This document shows positions 11,501-22,850 of a DNA stretch of 64,000 bases, piece after piece. The translations under genes were made by a program, and so were the position numbers. This stretch comes from Acanthaster planci (taxonomy: Eukaryota > Echinodermata > Asteroidea > Valvatida > Acanthasteridae), in assembly GCF_001949145.1 (NCBI RefSeq), contig NW_019091369.1, positions 564,856-628,855 on the forward strand. The letters run 5' to 3'. Every line of letters begins with the position of its first letter. Within the stretch, counting starts at the first letter, position 1. The notes under the pieces were generated by a model, which saw only the letters and a program-made list of their open reading frames with translations, searched no databases and was not told the origin of the DNA.

Positions 11501-14500
11501 AATGAGATTGAAAGGAAAGTGGTCGATAGGGGAATTATAAATCTCTCTCTGTAAAGTTGAAATGAGGAAGTGCTCAAGTTAAACAAGAGTAAATATAAAC
11601 CCAATGAATGTAAATAATAACTCTTGACTGCCTTTTTTCCAGTTGTCAATCTTTTTCAAAGGCATCGTCAATTTCTGTAAATGTTTGCACTTTGAAGTGT
11701 CGGAGTTAAATTATGATCGAGTTACAGTTACAGTTTTGGTCAGTTTTAAAATTTCAAAAGAAAAAAATGTGTAATTGATACCGCACAAGCATGTTAGCGG
11801 TCACCTATACTGATATCCTGTTTAGTCTGTTTAGTGAAAATTGAAACATTCTAAGATCTTTCTCAAACTTTTAAATTTGTTTTACAATTTTGGTTTGGGT
11901 CGCAAACGCGGCACCATGAAGTTCTTGTTAGACGGAAATAAAAGTATGACATCGAGATTGAACTTTGACCACCTGTCCAATCCCGTTTCCCACTCAGGTT
12001 GCCCATAATTATATCATTGGTTTCAACCTTTGGCATTGTTTCTGGTGCTTTGTTACTAAATGTATTCCTTCTCGGTTGCTTCCGTTTCGTTTTCCATGCA
12101 TGGGAGATCCTTCCCTTGGCCAATCTTTCCTGGAGTTTTGTTTAACGCGGAGACCATTTTCGTCAATTGATCTCGGATGCACCACGGAAAAAAGAAGTTG
12201 ACAAAAATATTGGATGTTAGTATACATGTACTTGAAAACTAGTGTGAAAATACCGCGCTTGTTCATTTTGGATAAACTTTGACGAACCTTCGGCATAAGT
12301 GTACGGCGGTGCATTATTTCGGCCAACGTTTTGCAAGAACTTTAGAAATGGGCCTTAGTACGTGCCTGAACAGGAAGGGTGATTATTGTTTGAACTCCGT
12401 GAATTGTACCTCAGAAAACATCACAATGACCAGACTATAGCTAAATCAAGTACTATTTGATAATAAGGAAGAGGTGAACAGTCACGAGACCTTGCTTTCC
12501 GTTTACAAATTGAGTAAAAATGTTTTCTTAACGTCTGCATGTTGTTATTAGAAGGTTTAATAAAACTAACTTTAAAGAACTCTCACAACTTTAGTTCACT
12601 GTGATCTGTGTCTGCCTGTAACAGTTGAACTGGTTGTCGTGTATTTGAATAGCTTTTTTTTTCTTTGAAATCACAGACTGGTAATTAGTATACAAGGACC
12701 AAATCAAGCCGTTGTCCTTAAACAAATCTCAAAACTGAATTCATTACTCCCGCAACAAATCCTACCCTGCTGAATCTGCGATAGCTTTAAAATTAGTTCA
12801 TGCAGTCACACAACACACAAACCACGTCATCCACCCACATTGCTGAGTTTTCTCAAAGACAGAAAATACACCTGTCGCTTTCATCTCTATTTACATATGC
12901 ATTAGCTATGAACTAACCATGTTTTAGGCCCAGTCCTTAATAGCCTTTATTCTAAATCATCCCAGAAGCCCTGAATCATTCAATGTAGTAAATTGATTCA
13001 GTCATCATTTGGGATGGGTTTGTTTTTTCTTGTTCGGCCCCCTTTTTCTTCTTTTTAACTCATATTCTGTAATGCAGCCCCTGATCTCATAGGCTTAACT
13101 GGGTGAGCACATTTAGCATCCCTTAGGCCTATTTGAGAGCAAATTGATCACTAGACAGATAACAAAATACGCATATCACGGAGTGGTAACTGGTGTCTCT
13201 TTGGGATTGTTGCTTTCCACTCCGTCTGCTAATCCTTTCTGTTCCTGAATAGAATTATAAGTTTAACTATGAAACGATGAAAACATGCAGTGACACGTGA
13301 AAAATAGAGCTTTGTTCCATTCAAGACTCATTGTCACTTGTGCTGTTTTCACAAAGCATTTGTCCGAAACTTGCGCGATCAATATACTTTGGTGTGGAAA
13401 CTTGATGTATAACTTCGCCAGTGCTACAATGACCTTGAATGAGCTTGATTAAACTTTTAAGTAGTGTTTACATCCCTTTCTTGAAGGACAAATGTTTTTA
13501 CAGCTCAAGCTTGAAAATTACTTTATTTTTCCCTTCAGAAATAGACCTGTTGTTGTACTAACGTCGTTGCAGAATAAGCGATCACGACCGGGAAAACGAT
13601 TCTTTAAAATGAAGTTGGCAAAATTGATGTGCGTCAGTGCTACTGTTGTATGGGATTTAAACCGGCCACCCCATCGTGGCAAATGAGGTTGAGTGGGCTA
13701 GACGTCTTCTGCACTAGTATCGAAGAAGTTGTAGGTTCGAATCCCACTCAGGCAAGCTTGTAATTTCCTTTTTTTTTATACTTGTGGACCGCACTGAGAA
13801 GGCACCGAGGATATACGCCGTTGTAGATGCAAAACCATGAAAAATTAACATCTCCTCAAAGTCAAAGCTAAATTAATATCGTTCGTTGCTCTGAGCTGGT
13901 ATATCTGTTCTTGATTTTAAAGAAGAAAATTTTACCCAGGTATCGAAAACATATTAAAATAATTTGTCTTTAGTGGTGGAAATGGCCTATTTCTGAGATT
14001 TAGAAAACGTATTATTCAACCTTCAAGACATCAGTTTCTTTACTCATATATGGAGAAACAGTTCAAAATATTGACTAGTACTGTAATGCATTAGGAAATA
14101 ATACGAAATAATAACAATTCATGTGTGCATGAATGCTTACCAGAGATACCAAAGGGATAGCCCGTAGGATTAGCACAGCTTGGATAGTTGAGACACGAGA
14201 GATGCTGTTGTGTAGCCTGGTGATTGCTCGCTGCAGCGCCATACATGACAGCTGCTGCAGTTGCACCGCCCATGGAGCCTGAATACCTCATAGGCCCCCC
14301 AAAGTCCATCCGATGATGACCCGCTTCGTGTCCCGCCGACAGCTCCATGCTGTTAAAGGAGAGCGCTGACGCCGACCGGTAACTTTTGTACTGTTCGTCG
14401 TAGGTGGACGGCGCCGAAGCAGCCCCCGGCTGGACGAACCGACAGTCGGCGCGAGTGTTGACGTAGGCGAAGCCTCCTGGCCCTGGGGCCGGCGGATGGT

Positions 14501-14663
14501 GGAGGTGGGAGGTTGGGGTCGACGGCCCGCGGTCCACCGCCGGCCCTGGTACCTGCATGAACCCGCTGCCGGCAGCTGCCCGAGTGGTGGAGTAGCTGGC
14601 TGAGCCGGTTGGCGTGGCCAGTGCGCACGGTTTGCCGCCGAATGCCTGCGGGCCGTTCTCCAT
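5265..14663 (-). CDS. Posterior (Abd-B/Hox9-13 class) Hox transcription factor, two exons
   Basis: Sequence-specific DNA-binding protein expected to act in the nucleus in posterior axial patterning. Exon 1 is 14141-14663 and exon 2 is 5265-5545, giving 267 residues. Exon 1 ends with phase 1 at a GTAAGC donor, and exon 2 starts after a GTGTAG acceptor, so the frame joins exactly. The start (ATG at 14663-14661) has a strong GCCATGG context. The homeodomain is residues 192-251 (5316-5495), with helix-3 core [14 protein letters not shown]48 and N51 present, and posterior-type features (LELEKEF-like helix 1, YLTRDRR, LSLTERQ). A single W lies at residue 183, as in other Abd-B-class proteins with a degenerate hexapeptide. 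Residues 1-174 are Gly/Ala/Ser/Pro-rich without known domains. An intron just before the homeobox is normal for Hox. The deuterostome Hox11/13 type is my best guess; the paralogue cannot be fixed without a tree. Confidence 0.92.
5546..14140 (-). other. Hox intron (8.6 kb)
   Basis: The intron is bounded by the GTAAGC donor and TAG acceptor. It is AT-rich, has no convincing exon and includes poly-C tracts near 6759, 10122 and 10217. The last two lie inside a possible fold-back element (about 10060-10255) with imperfect GGTGTAACTATAC-like ends. A tRNA-like repeat lies near 13687-13752. A 159-codon plus-strand open frame at 6840-7319 is treated under findings. Confidence 0.75.
13687..13752 (+). 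repeat. Degenerate tRNA-like sequence, probable tRNA-derived SINE head
   Basis: The block contains a B-box-like GGTTCGAATCC, an approximate acceptor pairing (GGTTGA with TCAGGC) and a TTC/GAA stem around the anticodon region. No clean cloverleaf forms, and the D arm is poor. A T run follows at 13770-13778. It looks like the head of an old tRNA-derived SINE rather than a working tRNA gene. Confidence 0.4.
14141..14663 (-). CDS. Hox exon 1 (N-terminal region)
   Basis: It encodes residues 1-174, beginning [10 protein letters not shown] and ending PFGIS before the GTAAGC donor at 14140. The composition is Ala, Gly, Ser, Pro and Tyr-rich, with His clusters and an Ala-rich stretch near the end, as in many Hox N-termini. 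The exon is markedly GC- and CpG-rich against an AT-rich background. The frame stays open upstream to 14765, but the upstream part is AT-rich, leucine/phenylalanine-rich and not Hox-like, so the ATG at 14663 is preferred. Confidence 0.88.
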
Positions 14664-17600
14664 GGCTAAATCGCTTGATGGTGTCGTCCTCGTCGAAGAG
14701 TTGCAAAATAGATCATAAAACATGTGGAAAGAAGCGAGCTGTAGAAGCAAGTGAGTAAAGGCCAACCGAACAAGGACTTAACCTCGAAGTTGTGGAAGTT
14801 GGGCACGTCTTTCGGGGCACACAACTTACATGAGATTAAATAAGACTCGAACTCAAATGTCAAAAAACACTGCTGGTTCATTAACTGGTCAAGACTATTT
14901 TTTGTTCTTTTTTACTCAAATCAGGTCATACTTAGCTCCATTTAACACGGGCTAATGGTCCCTAGGTTTCAACGCTAGGTTGTCCGGCAGTAGTCTTTGG
15001 CAACCAAGCATATTGTCAAGGTGTCGACGAGCGGTTAACGGCCATCGTTTTGCGCAACTTTATAGTCTTGTGGACGGACACAAAGTGCAAACGACACCGT
15101 GCCCCGTAAACGGCGCAGCCTGAGCTGCGACACGGACATCACCTGCCTCATTTACATATTGAAATGAGCAAAGGACTCGATATGGTTCACTTTTACTTAC
15201 AAGCCGGTAAAACTCCGATTGGACCCGTCAGACTAACTGTATAACTTAGCTGTTCTACCACTGTTGCCGAATCTAAACCTCAATAATTTGACTGTATTTT
15301 AGACATCGAGATAGTATGCGTCCACTTCTAGGATATTTCAGCCCACCGAATCATTGAATCAAAAATACAAAGAAGCGCTGTAGGCTAATGCCGCAAGAAA
15401 CAGCTTTAGTCTTGGAGTTGGAGTAATTTAAAGTAAATCAGGCTGAGAAAAATTACTTGCATCACGGTTTCGGATTTCATGTTAAATCTTTGGAGCAATA
15501 AGTGGTTTTCAATTTTAAACCTCAGTTGACAGCACTCACGACAAGGCTGACCCCTGTTAACATGCAATCCACTCTCCATTGGAGAAGTTTAGCGGTGGTA
15601 TAGTTATTCATGTCCAAATAAATTGAGCTCCAATGAGAAATATGAGCTTTACAAAGAGTCATTTTTTCACGTTCTAAGAACGGAAAATGCGACTAAGTAG
15701 GTGTATTCAAACCACTAACAAGACAAGAGTGCACGTTGGGGGAATGGCCGCAAAAATCGCCCTCTTAACCGAAACGATGGCGCAATATTATGGCTCGTAT
15801 ACCACGGGCAAGCGGGCTCATTGCCGTGTTTACGACGGGTCCCTGTGACACTCAACACGGTAGTGTTTCAGCCGGGCACCGCCACATGCCTCTCGTAAAA
15901 AGGGCCAGTCGCTATACAGAATAGATTGAAACCCCGTGTTAGCACCACTCGCTTTCATATTTTGCTTTGCTCTCAATGCTTTGAGAAGTGTTTATTCTTC
16001 AATTTAGTGTTATTTTACAGTGCTTGGGATACTGTATACTCGGTGGAAATGAATGGGACTTGGCCGATGATCCACTGATATTGGAAACAGCAAAGTGACG
16101 ACTTTCATGATTCGTGTTTGCCTACTGGTGCTGAGGAAAAAGGTAAGGAGATTTTGAGGCAATAAATGGCAAGTGGAGGGCCAGACACCGACAAAGGGAA
16201 ACTTCAAAGGTTCCATATTTTATCAAATATGGCTAGGCTGCATTTGCTATCAAAGGCAACTTTACCCAACACTTTTCATCATTAATGTCATATTCAACAT
16301 CATTCTAAATTATGGTGCTTGAATTAAGACAAGAGCGCAGATTTTCCTGTTTTTGGGGGGTGGGGGGACTGAGGTGTTTTCTCAAGTTTCCAGCCCTCTG
16401 CCTCTGCAATGTTAAAAAAAAACAATGTGACTTGGCGAGCTGAGGCATAAAGTAGGGTATAAATCGAGCAGAGCTAAGCCGAGTGGGGGGCGGGGCGGAG
16501 AAGAAGTAGGAAGGGCCGAAATGAACAGTAAACATCAGAGCAACCTGCGCAAAGCCGAGGAGAACATCCCAGAGAAGGGATATAGAAGGGAAAAAAATTA
16601 TACAAGGAAAGTACTGCAAACGGCAGGATAGGGCAGACCCGAACAGAACGAAACGACATGTAATGGTACGGAACGGGGTCCAATATAGCTTTGATTACCC
16701 TATTAACCAAAGAATCTCTGTTTAGAATAGCTAAAAAAATCTAGGCTGGCGACTACATGTAGTGCATTTTCACTGGTGAGGAAGAAAGTTCAGCTTCTGT
16801 GCATTCATGCACCCCGAAATTAAGGATTCTGTGCTTCATAGAGCTATCATAAATTTTCTGAGTGAGTGCTTTTAGCCAAGGAGGATAATCCTGAGCATAG
16901 AGTTGCGTGGTCAAGAAAGCTATGACATCAACCTTGGTACAGCAGAGTCAATCAGCAAAGCAGACACAGGAAAAAAGAAAAGATCGAAACAGCAAAGGAT
17001 GGTGCTGTTCATGTTTAGATTAATTCTTTGTGGATTTCAAACATTCAGAACCCTCTTCGTGAATGACCAAACACTTCATTAGTAACTTATCTGTGACTAC
17101 CATTAAAGGGGCCTTGACCCATTATGTAAATATGTCATGGCTGATATTTGAGAATGAACCACCTGACGCCTTCATGCACAGAAAGATGAGAATGCACTTC
17201 AGTACAAATTTACTAATCCATTTAAATAACAAGGTCATCAATAAAAAGAGATTAATTTGAAAGTGGTGTGCCTAGATAGAAATTTAAGCGGCGGGGAGCA
17301 AGTGGAAGTTTCAATGCTTGGAACACCTATTGGGTTTACTGTATTAAGATTCAAACGCACGCACGGAAAAGTGAGTGGAATTCCAGTAAGGCTCGTACCA
17401 ATGTCTGAGCAAAATCTGCCCACAGTCTTGAAAGTCTCTTTCAACTCTGAACGAATCGCAGCATTGATCACACTCCGAGACGGCCGCCCACACTTGCATA
17501 ACAACACATCCCACACTTTGCGACTGGACCCAAGTAAATAACATTCCGACGCAGCACGAACGTGACATATTAAAACCGGCTGCAACTAGCCGTTAAAACG

Positions 17601-18231
17601 TGCATCAAGACGGCGTAAACTGCCGAGTAGTCAAGGCCTCGCTCGGAGTTTCTCTTTTCTTTCCCTTTGAATTCTCGAATGTTTGAAGATTTACGCCCTC
17701 ACCACACACGCGGACAGGTTGCCCAGGTGTTGTTTGATGTTTCCGCTCTGTTCGTGACGCTCAGCGTGGTCTGGGAAAGAGATTCGTGTGGCCCACTGAC
17801 CACTTTGCTGACCATTCAATTAGGTCGGGAATTCATAATGGTAATGGTCAATAGCTGTTGATGAAAGGGAGAGCGTTCGTGCCACAGACATTTCGTAATC
17901 GTGTGCCATTTTTCTGGTCTAAGACTTTTTATAATTCTCTCTTTTTAAATCCATACATTGATTTTTTTAGCCATAAAGGCCTGATACGCATAGCTGGTTT
18001 GGGGCATTGTTCTTTTATGTAGTTACGTCTTAAGTTCAGTGACTTAAATTTGAATGGTTTAACCCAACTTTTAAAGGTGCAGTAAAGAGAAATAAGGAGG
18101 TGTCTTTAATCCGTAGGTAATGTCGGAGAACTCATTTTGGGTTTCTTTTAATCAGTTCTTATCATTGCGAGGGCTATACGTACAAGGCAATTTTCTGATA
18201 GCATTAATGTGGTGACCCATTCCGTGCAAGT
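14664..18231. other. Hox upstream / intergenic region
   Basis: This 3.6-kb stretch between the Hox start and the end of the 906-residue gene should contain the Hox promoter and 5' UTR, but no TATA box or clear promoter motif stands out. Open frames on both strands at 17238-17585 overlap each other and match no family I know. I see no RNA gene. Confidence 0.55.
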
Positions 18232-18237
18232 TTTATT
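18232..18237 (-). terminator. Candidate polyadenylation signal of the 906-residue gene
   Basis: TTTATT on the plus strand (AATAAA on minus) lies about 395 bp after the stop codon. It is the first exact hexamer I noticed downstream and is only suggestive. Confidence 0.3.
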
Positions 18238-18631
18238 TTTGGTAATCATAACTACTGTTTTTTGTTCATCAAAATTTGAATATGTTATGTTAACATGGTC
18301 AGTTTTATCTATTCATTGACAGAAATCCTGGGCCCTGGTTTCAGTGAAACGTGTCTTTGTTTGTGGGGAAAGATTCATCAACATGTGAAAAAATGCAATT
18401 TTTGATAAGAAGGCTTTTCTCTTTAATTATTGTTGATGTTATGCGAGCGTCTACAAAAGAAAAGAAATTCTCTTCATAAAAGTCCTGCCTTGAAGGCAAT
18501 TTCATTTGTTATGATGTAATAAAAATGCAATCATTACATCACATGACGATTAAATCCTCACTTCAACAAGATAGATATTACGCTTTGGGTCTCAAATTGT
18601 ACGTCTTCAACTGACTTTATCATAGTAAATT

Positions 18632-21352
18632 TCAATCTTCAAGCAAAGGCGGTGGGGGTGGAGGAGGTGGCGGGGCAGGTACGGTACCAGCTGGGGGCGT
18701 CGATACACTCCCCAGTACCGCTGTCGTCGGCGTACTTGCAGAAATGTTTTCCCCGGACCACCCCTTCACCGGTTCGGACGTGAGGGACTTGGGGCCTTTC
18801 TCGCCCTCAAATTCCTGATCGATTAGAGCTGCCACGGGGTGTGGAGGGGCACTCGACTGGCTCGCGGGAGACTCCGCATCTGTATCCGCAGTTGCAGCAG
18901 TAGTCGCGGTGGGTAGGGCCGTTGAGAGAGGTGGGGCTAACGGAGGTCCTCCTGGTGGTGGCAAAGCACTGATGGGAGGCGGAGGTGAGGGAGGGAGGAC
19001 ACCGCCGGAGTGAGGAGGAGGTGCGCTGACTGGATGGGTGGGGCTGGTAGAAGGAGCTAAATGAGCGGGAGGTGGGGGCATCGCTGGTGTTTGGGAAGGA
19101 GGAGCGATTGTGGATGGCGTCATCGGAGGAGGAGCTGGAATGGAAGGAGGTGCTAAATTCTCAGAAGGAATCCTATTTATTGAAGAAACAACATTAGTTG
19201 AGTGGGTTGCAGAGGAAGATACAACACTATGAGGTGCTACAAGTGGTGTGTCCAACTGATGCCGAGGTAGAACCGAGGACGAACTTTCAAAGTGAGGCGC
19301 TGCAGATAATGTGGAGGTGAGGTGTGAGGAGTTTTGCCCTTCTAAAGACTGCCTTCTAAGTCGTTGCAGTTTGAAGGGGTTCACTGGTCTACCTGACGGG
19401 GTTGTCATGAGTGAGGACCTCCTGGTCATCAACGACTCCTTGGGAGATATCTGAGGGAGTTGTATCGATGGAGCACGTACGGGTGACGGGGGTCTTTGAG
19501 GGGTATACCTGCTTTCCTGTAAGGATAGTGAGGAAGAAAGTTCCTTAGTTTGAGAAGGAGTGGAAGCTCTTGCCAGGCTCTCTGGAGGCATTCTTGGAGG
19601 GGAAGGGGGAATTGTGAGCTGATCTCGAGGTGATGTTGCTCTTTGAGTGTACTCACTTACAGTCTGATCAAGGTCTCTTGTAACAGTCGTAGGAGACATT
19701 GGGGGACTATCAATTGGCGTAGCCGTAGCAGATGAAATAGCGGGAGTGAAAATTTTCGACTGTTCTCTTTGCGGAGTTCTTGGAGGGGAGGGTACTGGGG
19801 TTGCACCAACTATCCCAGAGGTCGCAGGCTGTAAATGATGTGGTAGAGCTCTATGTCTAGATATGCTTGGCAAAATCTGCTCTCCGGAGTATGTAATCCG
19901 GGTAGCGCTCTCAGAGACCACTCTGTTGACATCTGTGTCGTGTTTTCCGGTCAGTGAAGTTGTTTTTGATGAGCTAGGGCTAGAACTTGCAGCACTAGAT
20001 AGATCTAAAATTCGATCAACCTGTGAAGGAGTATGACTTGGACCTCTTTGAGATAACGCGTGATAAGACGCAATCAGTGCCGCAACGGAGCTTCTTCCTG
20101 GAGACAAATTTGGATGAAGAATCGGTGAGGATCGGCGACTTTCCTCTTCCGGTGGAAGGTGGTCTCCTTCGACAATGTAGGTCCCGATTTCAGTCTCCGA
20201 ATATATCTCATCGGAGAAATCAGCGAGCACAGCAGAGGATCGTGTGAGGTCAGAGTTACTGCTGGAACGGCTACTCGCTGGAGAATCGGGGCTGGCAGAA
20301 CCAAATGACGGTTCTCTCCTTCTTGGTGGTAAAGTGCTACTTCCACGGCTCGCTGTAGGGACCTGAGAGGGGCTTGCTACAGAGGTCTGTCTTTGAATAT
20401 CAGATGGTCTAAAATTGATATCGGGATGATCACTGAGAGTGGTTGACGGGTATGTCTCCATCTGGAAGCTGTCTTGGAGTGTGAATTGCCGATGAGATGG
20501 AAATGAAGTATGAGGATTTGGTGGTGAGTTGGGGGATATAATGTTAGTCTGTCGAGAAGAATGTTTATGAGTAAAGTGAGCTTCTCCAGTCCTCGGTGTA
20601 AACGCTCGCTGAGACAGGAAATCAAGCTGCGTTTCGAGGGGCAGTTTGGTCAAACTCATTCGCGTGTGAGATGGCTTCTCGGAAGAGACATTCGCATTTG
20701 AATATGAATCAGTGTGTGGCATTGCAGATTCTTGGAGTGTTTTGTCCCTAAACGAATCGTGGAAAGATGGGTGTGCTGAACGTTGCCATTCATTCCTGCC
20801 ATGCTCAGTGGCCACTTGCGAACGAGAGAGCTGATCACACGGCTCTTTTTGCCGCTGATAAACAAGCTCAAAGTTGCCTGGAAGTTGAGAGATTGTTGTG
20901 TTATTTTGGTTCGTTGCACCGCCGGTCTTGTCAATATTGCCCTTCTGCACCGCGTGATGCAGGCTCGTATCTTGCTCCTGCAATTCGTATTTTGTGCCAT
21001 CGGGAACTTCTTCTGGACGACCAGTCTGGCGAAAAATTGTTGCTGCGCCCTCTTGTTGCGACTCTACATCACTGTCGTCTTTACCGCTGGATTCTAATAG
21101 TGATTCTAGCTCACTCTGGAGGGCAGGACTAGAGATGTTAGATATCAACGAATACTTCTTTGACTTGGTCACTTTACGAGCCGGTTTCTTAGCGACATCT
21201 TTCATTGCCTTGGTGTCCGATTGCTTGGCCACGGTCGCAACCTCAGTGGCACCCTGACCCTCGGCCTTATGTAAGCGCTTCCCGAATCTGTCAGAAAAAG
21301 ATTCAGATGGAGAAAATGAGTCAGTGAGCACAGCACAGTCAGTTCTTCTCAT
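18632..21352 (-). CDS. Large Ser/Pro-rich, probably disordered protein of unknown family
   Basis: An uninterrupted 906-codon frame is far longer than chance allows here, and it has protein-like composition throughout. The N-terminus is followed by a Lys/Arg-rich patch near residues 55-68 (KKPARKVTKSKK) and a short amphipathic acidic segment (PALQSELESLLES) near 75-90. The long middle is Ser/Thr/Pro/Gln-rich with many SP and TP sites. The last 170 residues are strongly proline-rich, ending in nine prolines then LLED and TGA. Such tails can bind SH3, WW, EVH1 or profilin partners, which would suggest signalling or cytoskeletal scaffolding; this is inference only. An in-frame TAG eight codons upstream (21377-21379) supports the ATG at 21352. 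It appears single-exon, but splicing to an upstream coding exon cannot be excluded. No known family recognised. Confidence 0.82.
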   Translation of the reverse strand: MRRTDCAVLTDSFSPSESFSDRFGKRLHKAEGQGATEVATVAKQSDTKAMKDVAKKPARKVTKSKKYSLISNISSPALQSELESLLESSGKDDSDVESQQEGAATIFRQTGRPEEVPDGTKYELQEQDTSLHHAVQKGNIDKTGGATNQNNTTISQLPGNFELVYQRQKEPCDQLSRSQVATEHGRNEWQRSAHPSFHDSFRDKTLQESAMPHTDSYSNANVSSEKPSHTRMSLTKLPLETQLDFLSQRAFTPRTGEAHFTHKHSSRQTNIISPNSPPNPHTSFPSHRQFTLQDSFQMETYPSTTLSDHPDINFRPSDIQRQTSVASPSQVPTASRGSSTLPPRRREPSFGSASPDSPASSRSSSNSDLTRSSAVLADFSDEIYSETEIGTYIVEGDHLPPEEESRRSSPILHPNLSPGRSSVAALIASYHALSQRGPSHTPSQVDRILDLSSAASSSPSSSKTTSLTGKHDTDVNRVVSESATRITYSGEQILPSISRHRALPHHLQPATSGIVGATPVPSPPRTPQREQSKIFTPAISSATATPIDSPPMSPTTVTRDLDQTVSEYTQRATSPRDQLTIPPSPPRMPPESLARASTPSQTKELSSSLSLQESRYTPQRPPSPVRAPSIQLPQISPKESLMTRRSSLMTTPSGRPVNPFKLQRLRRQSLEGQNSSHLTSTLSAAPHFESSSSVLPRHQLDTPLVAPHSVVSSSATHSTNVVSSINRIPSENLAPPSIPAPPPMTPSTIAPPSQTPAMPPPPAHLAPSTSPTHPVSAPPPHSGGVLPPSPPPPISALPPPGGPPLAPPLSTALPTATTAATADTDAESPASQSSAPPHPVAALIDQEFEGEKGPKSLTSEPVKGWSGENISASTPTTAVLGSVSTPPAGTVPAPPPPPPPPPLLED

Positions 21353-21359
21353 GTCCTTA

Positions 21360-22280
21360 TAATGTCGACGTTCAGACTAAGTGAGTGTGGATCAAGACAG
21401 CCTTTCCCTTGCTCTGGTGATGTGTCCGGCCCGAGTTTAAGTGCACCCCTAATCGGCGAAATAACGACAGGTGACTACAAGCGGATTCTTGCACGCGTTC
21501 TGCGTGTACGCAAAGACCATCCGGTTCGTAAGTGTGACGTCACTTCAGTTTAAACCACGCCCACTGCACACGTGCACTGCACATACGGTTACATGCATTG
21601 ATCGCCGTTTACATGGAACCATGGACCGGAAGTTAACGCGCAACTTCAGCGATTGTCCAATGAGAGCCTGCAAATCGTGGCGCATCCGACTTTGTGAAGT
21701 CACTTACGAACCGGATACGCCAGCCAGTATAAATTAGTTACGCGTACTCAGCGTGCTCCGCGCCAAACGTGCAAATACTTGCCCGCCTCATGGCGCGCCT
21801 ATGTGCGGTGAGTACCAAAAAAACACGCCCTCTTTTGTTACGCTCGGAGCGGATAGTAGCCAGAGTTGCATTCTCTCATGACCTTATCCCAGCTACCCCA
21901 CTCCCCTTGCACCCAGGTATTGGTTGGGAACGATCCAAACATTTTGGAGGATGACCTGCGAATGTTTCACCCACCACTCCCCTAAGAGTACCGCAGTGTG
22001 ACGTCACAGTGAACCAGAAAGTGCAGTGCAAACGAATGGAGTACGCGCGCGTGTTGGTTCACGCGCTGGTTCTCGCCGTAATGCCTTTTACACACAGAAT
22101 TGTGCTCGTGACGTATTCACTTCGGTATTCTATAGAGTACCCAAGAGTGACGTCACTGTAAACCAGAAAGGCAATGCAAACTAATGGAGTACGCGCGCGT
22201 GTTGGTTCACGCGCTGGTTCTCGCGCTAATGCCTTTTACACACTAATTGTGCGCGCGACGTATTCACTTCGGTACACATA
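21360..22280 (-). promoter_or_regulatory. CpG-rich presumed promoter of the 906-residue gene
   Basis: Directly upstream of the start codon, the sequence turns CpG-rich (many CGCG, ACGCGC and TACG steps) compared with the AT-rich surroundings. It contains three exact TGACGTCA palindromes, at 21535-21542, 21999-22006 and 22148-22155, which are consensus sites for CREB/ATF-type factors. This fits a CpG-type promoter on the minus strand, possibly bidirectional, since a TATAAAT (21728-21734) faces the plus strand. No plus-strand coding gene follows it. Confidence 0.55.
21985..22274. repeat. 149-bp tandem repeat, two copies, each with a CRE palindrome
   Basis: Copy 1 (21985-22133) and copy 2 (22134-22274) align from AGAGTACC through TGACGTCA, GGAGTACGCGCGCGTG and TGCCTTTTACACAC to GACGTATTCACTTCGGTA, with a few differences. 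The unit is CpG-rich and carries one perfect CRE and a second half-site-like GACGTATTC. Its position upstream of a gene suggests duplicated regulatory DNA. Confidence 0.85.
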
Positions 22281-22850
22281 CACCCACACACACAAGTCCT
22301 CCTACAGAATACAAAAATAATAAATGACATGGAAATGTCACTTTGAGTGACACTGTCACCCGCATGATGACAGTCGTCAAGCGAAATTGGCAGCGATGCC
22401 CTTACACTGGAGTACCAAGTGTGCTAAATATTTGCGGCCCCTGAACCTGTTCAATCCGGTCCTTCTAATGAAGATCTGTAACTGAAAACAGTTGGACAAG
22501 TTCGCAAAATCTAAGTCTTGATCAACTGACAGAGTTGACAAACTTTGCAAAGGAATATATTTCAAAGCTCAACTGGAATCTTTCCAGTTGTCCCCCCCCC
22601 TGAGTTTTCCCTCCCGCGCTTGGTGGATTGTACATTTCAGTATATGGGCCTATTTCAAGATCACTCCAATATTATAGCATCGTCGTATGTTTCACCTCGA
22701 ACCGCTGGGTGTTCCTTAACTACGCATACTTTCATATCATACATGTATTTCATTATTTACTGTTCAAATTCAAAAACAACTGTTCATCTAAGTTGCAATG
22801 TGTACGGGGTCCCATACAAACAAAACTAGTTGTCAACTGTTTTGGTAAGA
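22275..22850. other. Short intergenic stretch
   Basis: This lies between the CRE repeat and the stop codon of the membrane-protein gene and should hold that gene's 3' UTR. It contains a C9 tract near 22591. No exact AATAAA on the minus strand was found close to the stop, so the 3' end of the transcript is not defined. Confidence 0.5.

Noticed and set aside
14664-14765. N-terminal extension of Hox exon 1 from an upstream ATG
   Set aside because: The extension is Phe/Leu-rich, AT-rich and unlike Hox N-termini. The ATG at 14663 has a strong GCCATGG context and a Hox-like MEN start.
17238-17585. Overlapping open frames on both strands between the Hox and orphan genes
   Set aside because: Both strands are open over the same bases and neither product resembles a family. 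No splice or promoter context supports a gene.
20023-21257. Several plus-strand and alternate-frame open frames inside the 906-codon gene
   Set aside because: They are frame shadows of a long Ser/Pro-rich coding sequence, in which other frames stay open because of composition.
14141-22000. Search for a Hox-cluster microRNA (miR-10-like) near the Hox gene
   Set aside because: No sequence resembling the miR-10 core ACCCTGTAGATCC was seen on either strand while reading, so no such gene is claimed.
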